Positions 7,212 through 10,170 of a DNA stretch of 10,170 bases are shown here, piece after piece. Both the position numbers and the translations under genes were made by a program. The stretch is from Flavobacteriales bacterium. Its GTDB lineage: Bacteria > Bacteroidota > Bacteroidia > Flavobacteriales > UA16. The notes under the pieces are model-generated. The model saw only the letters and a list, made by a program, of their open reading frames with translations. It did not search any database and was not told where the DNA came from. Within the stretch, counting starts at the first letter, position 1. Every line of letters starts with the position of its first letter. The stretch spans positions 3,210 to 13,379 of the forward strand of contig NYTZ01000076.1 in the NCBI GenBank assembly GCA_002683735.1, given 5' to 3'.

Positions 7212-9962
7212 TCAACCCAGTTTGAATACGGAATCGATGACGGCTTGGTGCCGCTCGGCGTGGACGACCGGGCTACCGGCCGCTGGGCTGGCGGATTCCG
7301 GGCGGGCGAAGAAATGGGTCACACCCGGCCCGAACCGGTGGAGGTGGGCAAAGGCGCCCATGTTGGACGGCTCTTCCTGCGCCCAGCAGAGGGTGGCACC
7401 TTCGTAACGGTCGAGGACGGCCCCCAACTCTGCGGTCGGGAACGGGTAAAGCTGCTCGAGGCGGACCAAGGCGATGCTGTCCATGTCCCCCGCCTGTACG
7501 CGCTTCTTGCGTTCCTCCAACAGGTCATAGTAAAACTTGCCAGAGCAAAGCACCACGTGCTTCACGCCATCGGCAGAACTGCCGCGTCGCTGCGGGTCGT
7601 CCATGACGGCTTGGAACTTGCCTTCCGCGAGGTCGGCCATCGTGCTGACGGCATCCGGGTAGCGAAGAAGTTTCTTGGGGGTGAAGACCACCAACGGCTT
7701 TCGGAAGGGCCGCAACACCTGACGGCGCAACAGGTGGAAATGGTTGGCCGGCGTGGTGGGATTGGCCACCTGTATGTTGTCTCCGGCACACAGCTGGAGA
7801 TAGCGCTCCATGCGGCCGCTTGAGTGCTCGCTGCCCATGCCCTCATAGCCGTGCGGCAGGAAGAGCGTCAGGCCGTTGGGGGCATTCCATTTGTCCTCTC
7901 CGGCGGAGAGGAACTGGTCGATGATAATCTGCGCCCCGTTGTTGAAGTCGCCGAACTGCGCCTCCCAAATGGTCAGGCCCTCCGGCGTGCCGTAGGCATA
8001 GCCAAAATCGAAACCCATCACGCCGTACTCGCTAAGGTGCGAGTTGAAGATGGACAGCGTCTCCTGCCCCTCTTCGAGGTGGTTCAAAGGAATCCGCTCC
8101 TCCTCGGTGTCCTCGGTCTTGACCACGGCATGGCGGTGGCTGAAGGTGCCGCGCTCTACGTCCTGGCCGCTGACCCGGACCGGATGGCCTTCCACCAGCA
8201 GGGTGCCGTAGGCAAGCAACTCGCCAAGGCCCCAATCGAGGCGGTCTTCCGCGATCATGGTGCTGCGGTCCTTGAACAGCTTCATCACCTTCCGGAAGTA
8301 CTTCCTGTCCTCCGGCAAGCTGCACAGGGCCTCAGCCAGTCGCCCGAGGCGATCCCGGTCAAATCCGGTCCACACCTCCATGGCGTCGTCACCGGGCTGC
8401 TTCATGCGATAATCCTGCCAGAGGCCGTCGAGGAAGTTGGTGACGTGGATCTTTTCCAAGCTCTTGGCCGCCTCCATGGCCTTGTCGAGCTTGCCTTCCA
8501 CTTCCGCCCGCATGGCGTCGGCTGCGGTGCGGTCCATCAGGCCCTCGGATTCGAGCTGCTGCAGGTAAATCTCCCGGGCGTTGTAGTGCTGCTGGATGGC
8601 CTTGTACAGCTTGGGCTGGGTGAACTTGGGTTCGTCGCCCTCATTGTGGCCATACTTCCGGTAGCCGAGCAGGTCAATGAAGACGTCCCGGTGCCAGCGC
8701 TGCCGGTATTCCAAGGCAATGCGCACCGCGGTCACCACCGCCTCGGCGTCGTCGGCGTTGACGTGGAAGACCGGGCAATGCGTGGCCTTGGCGACGTCCG
8801 TGCAGTAGATGCTGGACCGGGCGTCGAGGTAATTGGTCGTGAAGCCCACCTGGTTGTTGACCACCAGGTGAATCGTACCGCCCGTGCGGTAACCGTCGAG
8901 CTGGGCCATCTGGACCACCTCGTAGACCACGCCTTGGCCAGCCACCGCAGCGTCGCCGTGCACGAGGATGGGCACGACGGCATCTTCGCTCTGGTGCTCC
9001 CGGTCAATGCGTGCGCGGGCAATGCCCTCCACGACCGGGTCCACTGCCTCTAGGTGGGACGGGTTAGGCGCCAATGTGATGTGCACCGGCATGCCCGTGT
9101 CGGCCATGAGATCGGTGCTGTAGCCCATGTGGTACTTCACGTCGCCGTCGAAGTCGTCCCCATGGTCATATGCCTTGCCGGCAAACTCCTCGAAGATGTC
9201 GGTGTAAGGCTTGTTCAGGATGTGGGCCAGGGTGTTCAACCGACCCCGGTGGGCCATGCCGATGATGAATTCCTTGGCGCCGAGTTCCGTGCCGCGCTCG
9301 ACAATGGCGTCCAACGCGGGAAGCAGACTCTCTCCGCCCTCGAGGCTGAAGCGCTTCTGGCCCACGAACTTCTTCTGGAGGAACTCCTCAAAGACGGTGG
9401 CTTGGTTGAGCTTCTTGAAAATCTGCTTCTTCTCCGCCTCACTCAGCACTGGACGGTTTGCGAGCTCGATGTGCTCTTTGAACCACGTCCAGCGCTCCGG
9501 CTCACGGATGTACATGTACTCGATGCCGATCGAATGGCAGTACGTCTCCTCAAGATGGGCGATGATGTCCCGCAGGGTCGCCGGACCGATGCCGACCTCG
9601 CTGCCCGCTTCGAAGACGGTATCGAGGTCCGCCTCCTCCAGGCCGAAATGGGCGATGCTGAGATCGGGGCGGTAATCGCGGCGGGCGCGAACGGGGTTGG
9701 TCTTGGTGAACAGGTGACCGCGGGTACGGTACGCGTGAATCAGGTTGATAACGCGGAACTCCTTGGGGCCCATGGCGCCGGAAGCGGCCCCTTGGGTGCC
9801 GCCCTCCAAGGCGTCTTCACCGTAGACGCGCTGGGCAAAATCGAAACCAAGGAAAAAGTGCCGCCATGTCGGGTCAACCGATTTCGGGTCGGCGAGAAAC
9901 TTCCGATACAGCGCCTCGATGGCGGCCGGCTCGGCGTTGCTCAGATGGGAATGGAGGTCCAT
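7212..9962 (-). CDS. sucA: 2-oxoglutarate dehydrogenase E1 (decarboxylating, thiamine diphosphate-dependent)
   Basis: This is a 916-residue E1 subunit that decarboxylates 2-oxoglutarate and succinylates the E2 lipoyl group; the length is normal for the family. From the ATG at 9962, HAYRTRGH is at 76-83, MAHRGRLN at 236-243, [10 protein letters not shown] at 300-309, the thiamine diphosphate-binding region starts at GDAAVAGQG (336-344), and NNQVGFTT is at 369-376. The C-terminal half has the transketolase-type pyrimidine-binding and C-terminal domains, including [12 protein letters not shown] and [10 protein letters not shown]. The frame extends to a GTG at 9992, but the added residues (MYLCLSQSES) are not family-like, and a perfect -7 promoter element (9982-9989) lies inside that extension. 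[13 protein letters not shown] resembles the usual Bacteroidota SucA N-terminus. sucB follows after 46 nt. No part looks damaged. Confidence 0.96.
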   Translation of the reverse strand: MDLHSHLSNAEPAAIEALYRKFLADPKSVDPTWRHFFLGFDFAQRVYGEDALEGGTQGAASGAMGPKEFRVINLIHAYRTRGHLFTKTNPVRARRDYRPDLSIAHFGLEEADLDTVFEAGSEVGIGPATLRDIIAHLEETYCHSIGIEYMYIREPERWTWFKEHIELANRPVLSEAEKKQIFKKLNQATVFEEFLQKKFVGQKRFSLEGGESLLPALDAIVERGTELGAKEFIIGMAHRGRLNTLAHILNKPYTDIFEEFAGKAYDHGDDFDGDVKYHMGYSTDLMADTGMPVHITLAPNPSHLEAVDPVVEGIARARIDREHQSEDAVVPILVHGDAAVAGQGVVYEVVQMAQLDGYRTGGTIHLVVNNQVGFTTNYLDARSSIYCTDVAKATHCPVFHVNADDAEAVVTAVRIALEYRQRWHRDVFIDLLGYRKYGHNEGDEPKFTQPKLYKAIQQHYNAREIYLQQLESEGLMDRTAADAMRAEVEGKLDKAMEAAKSLEKIHVTNFLDGLWQDYRMKQPGDDAMEVWTGFDRDRLGRLAEALCSLPEDRKYFRKVMKLFKDRSTMIAEDRLDWGLGELLAYGTLLVEGHPVRVSGQDVERGTFSHRHAVVKTEDTEEERIPLNHLEEGQETLSIFNSHLSEYGVMGFDFGYAYGTPEGLTIWEAQFGDFNNGAQIIIDQFLSAGEDKWNAPNGLTLFLPHGYEGMGSEHSSGRMERYLQLCAGDNIQVANPTTPANHFHLLRRQVLRPFRKPLVVFTPKKLLRYPDAVSTMADLAEGKFQAVMDDPQRRGSSADGVKHVVLCSGKFYYDLLEERKKRVQAGDMDSIALVRLEQLYPFPTAELGAVLDRYEGATLCWAQEEPSNMGAFAHLHRFGPGVTHFFARPESASPAAGSPVVHAERHQAVIDSVFKLG

Positions 9963-9981
9963 TGATTCGCTCTGCGACAGA

Positions 9982-10019
9982 CAAAGGTACACCCGCGTTG
10001 GCCCCTGCGCACCGGCAAA
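9982..10019 (-). promoter_or_regulatory. Bacteroidota-type promoter candidate for sucA-sucB-rodA
   Basis: Read on the minus strand, TACCTTTG at 9989-9982 is a perfect match to the Bacteroidota -7 consensus TAnnTTTG. A TTTG at 10019-10016 could be the -33 element, but the spacing of 26 nt is somewhat longer than the usual range of about 17-23, so that half is weak. The -7 box ends 19 nt before the ATG at 9962, implying a leader of only about 12-16 nt without a Shine-Dalgarno sequence. The consensus match is seen directly; activity is inferred. Confidence 0.55.
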
Positions 10020-10050
10020 CGCACAGGTTGCACACGAAGTGTCGAACAGG

Positions 10051-10170
10051 TCAATTCAGGCGGGCGGTGACCATCTCGGCGACGCCGTGCAGCAGGGCCA
10101 GCGCGGCCTCCGAGCCGGCGAGGGCGTCGGGGCGGGCGGCCTTCATCCGGGCCAGCGCGCCCTCGGCGAG
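10051..10170 (-). CDS. C-terminus of an unidentified protein, partial
   Basis: On the minus strand a frame is open from the right edge of the window to a TGA at 10051-10053, giving 39 residues that end in VTARLN. Nearly every third codon position is G or C (only the last sense codon, AAT, is not), which strongly suggests real coding sequence rather than chance. The peptide is Ala/Leu-rich and looks helical (ALARMKAARPDALAG, then EAALALLHGVAEMV). I do not recognise the family, and the piece is too short to assign. The gene is on the same strand as sucA and ends 88 nt upstream of it, with the sucA promoter candidate in between, so the two are probably separate transcription units, although read-through is possible. 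Confidence 0.65.
   Translation of the reverse strand, partial: LAEGALARMKAARPDALAGSEAALALLHGVAEMVTARLN

Noticed and set aside
7824..9965. Two long plus-strand open frames (7824-9053, 409 codons; 9054-9965, 303 codons) opposite sucA
   Set aside because: They mirror the highly biased codons of sucA on the other strand, show no recognisable domain, and sucA itself is intact through the whole stretch.
10031..10043. Short inverted repeat ACAC-GAA-GTGT as a terminator for the gene at the right edge
   Set aside because: The stem is only 4 bp, outer bases mismatch, and no T run follows on the minus strand.
1..10170. Search for a new defence, mobile or secondary-metabolism system
   Set aside because: Every coding stretch except the 39-residue end fragment belongs to a well-known housekeeping family. 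No direct-repeat arrays, transposase motifs, integrase sites or orphan genes were found.

Overview
The window looks like core chromosome of a GC-rich member of the Bacteroidota, probably Flavobacteriales-like. That placement is an inference from three things. The proteins match Bacteroidota versions of their families as I remember them (PurH, MreB, and an E1/E2 2-oxoglutarate dehydrogenase pair). None of the genes has a clear Shine-Dalgarno sequence. A perfect Bacteroidota-type -7 element (TAnnTTTG) lies upstream of sucA. No database search was possible.

Left half, plus strand: the 3' end of purH (de novo purine synthesis) is followed by a 96-nt gap carrying a 13-bp imperfect hairpin. Then comes a tightly packed rod-shape operon, mreB-mreC-mreD-mrdA. 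mreC/mreD overlap by 4 nt (ATGA) and mreD/mrdA by 1 nt (TGATG). These genes encode the actin-like MreB filament, its membrane partners MreC and MreD, and the elongation transpeptidase PBP2.

Right half, minus strand: the order of transcription is sucA (2-oxoglutarate dehydrogenase E1), sucB/odhB (E2), then rodA. rodA starts with GTG only 4 nt after the sucB stop codon. It encodes the SEDS glycosyltransferase that is the enzymatic partner of PBP2. It therefore sits beside the mre operon but on the opposite strand, and its 3' end overlaps the 3' end of mrdA by 17 bp. At the far right is the C-terminus of an unidentified minus-strand gene, separated from sucA by an 88-nt gap that contains the sucA promoter candidate.

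How the genes work together: MreB, MreC, MreD, PBP2 and RodA form the elongasome that builds lateral-wall peptidoglycan. SucA and SucB, with a dihydrolipoyl dehydrogenase encoded elsewhere, convert 2-oxoglutarate to succinyl-CoA in the TCA cycle. I see no mobile element, CRISPR array, phage gene, rRNA, tRNA or new defence-type system. The unusual points are ones of arrangement (rodA split off into a sucAB-rodA unit and facing mrdA tail to tail), the divergent SEDS signature in RodA, and two small regulatory candidates. No stretch over 100 nt lacks a gene.
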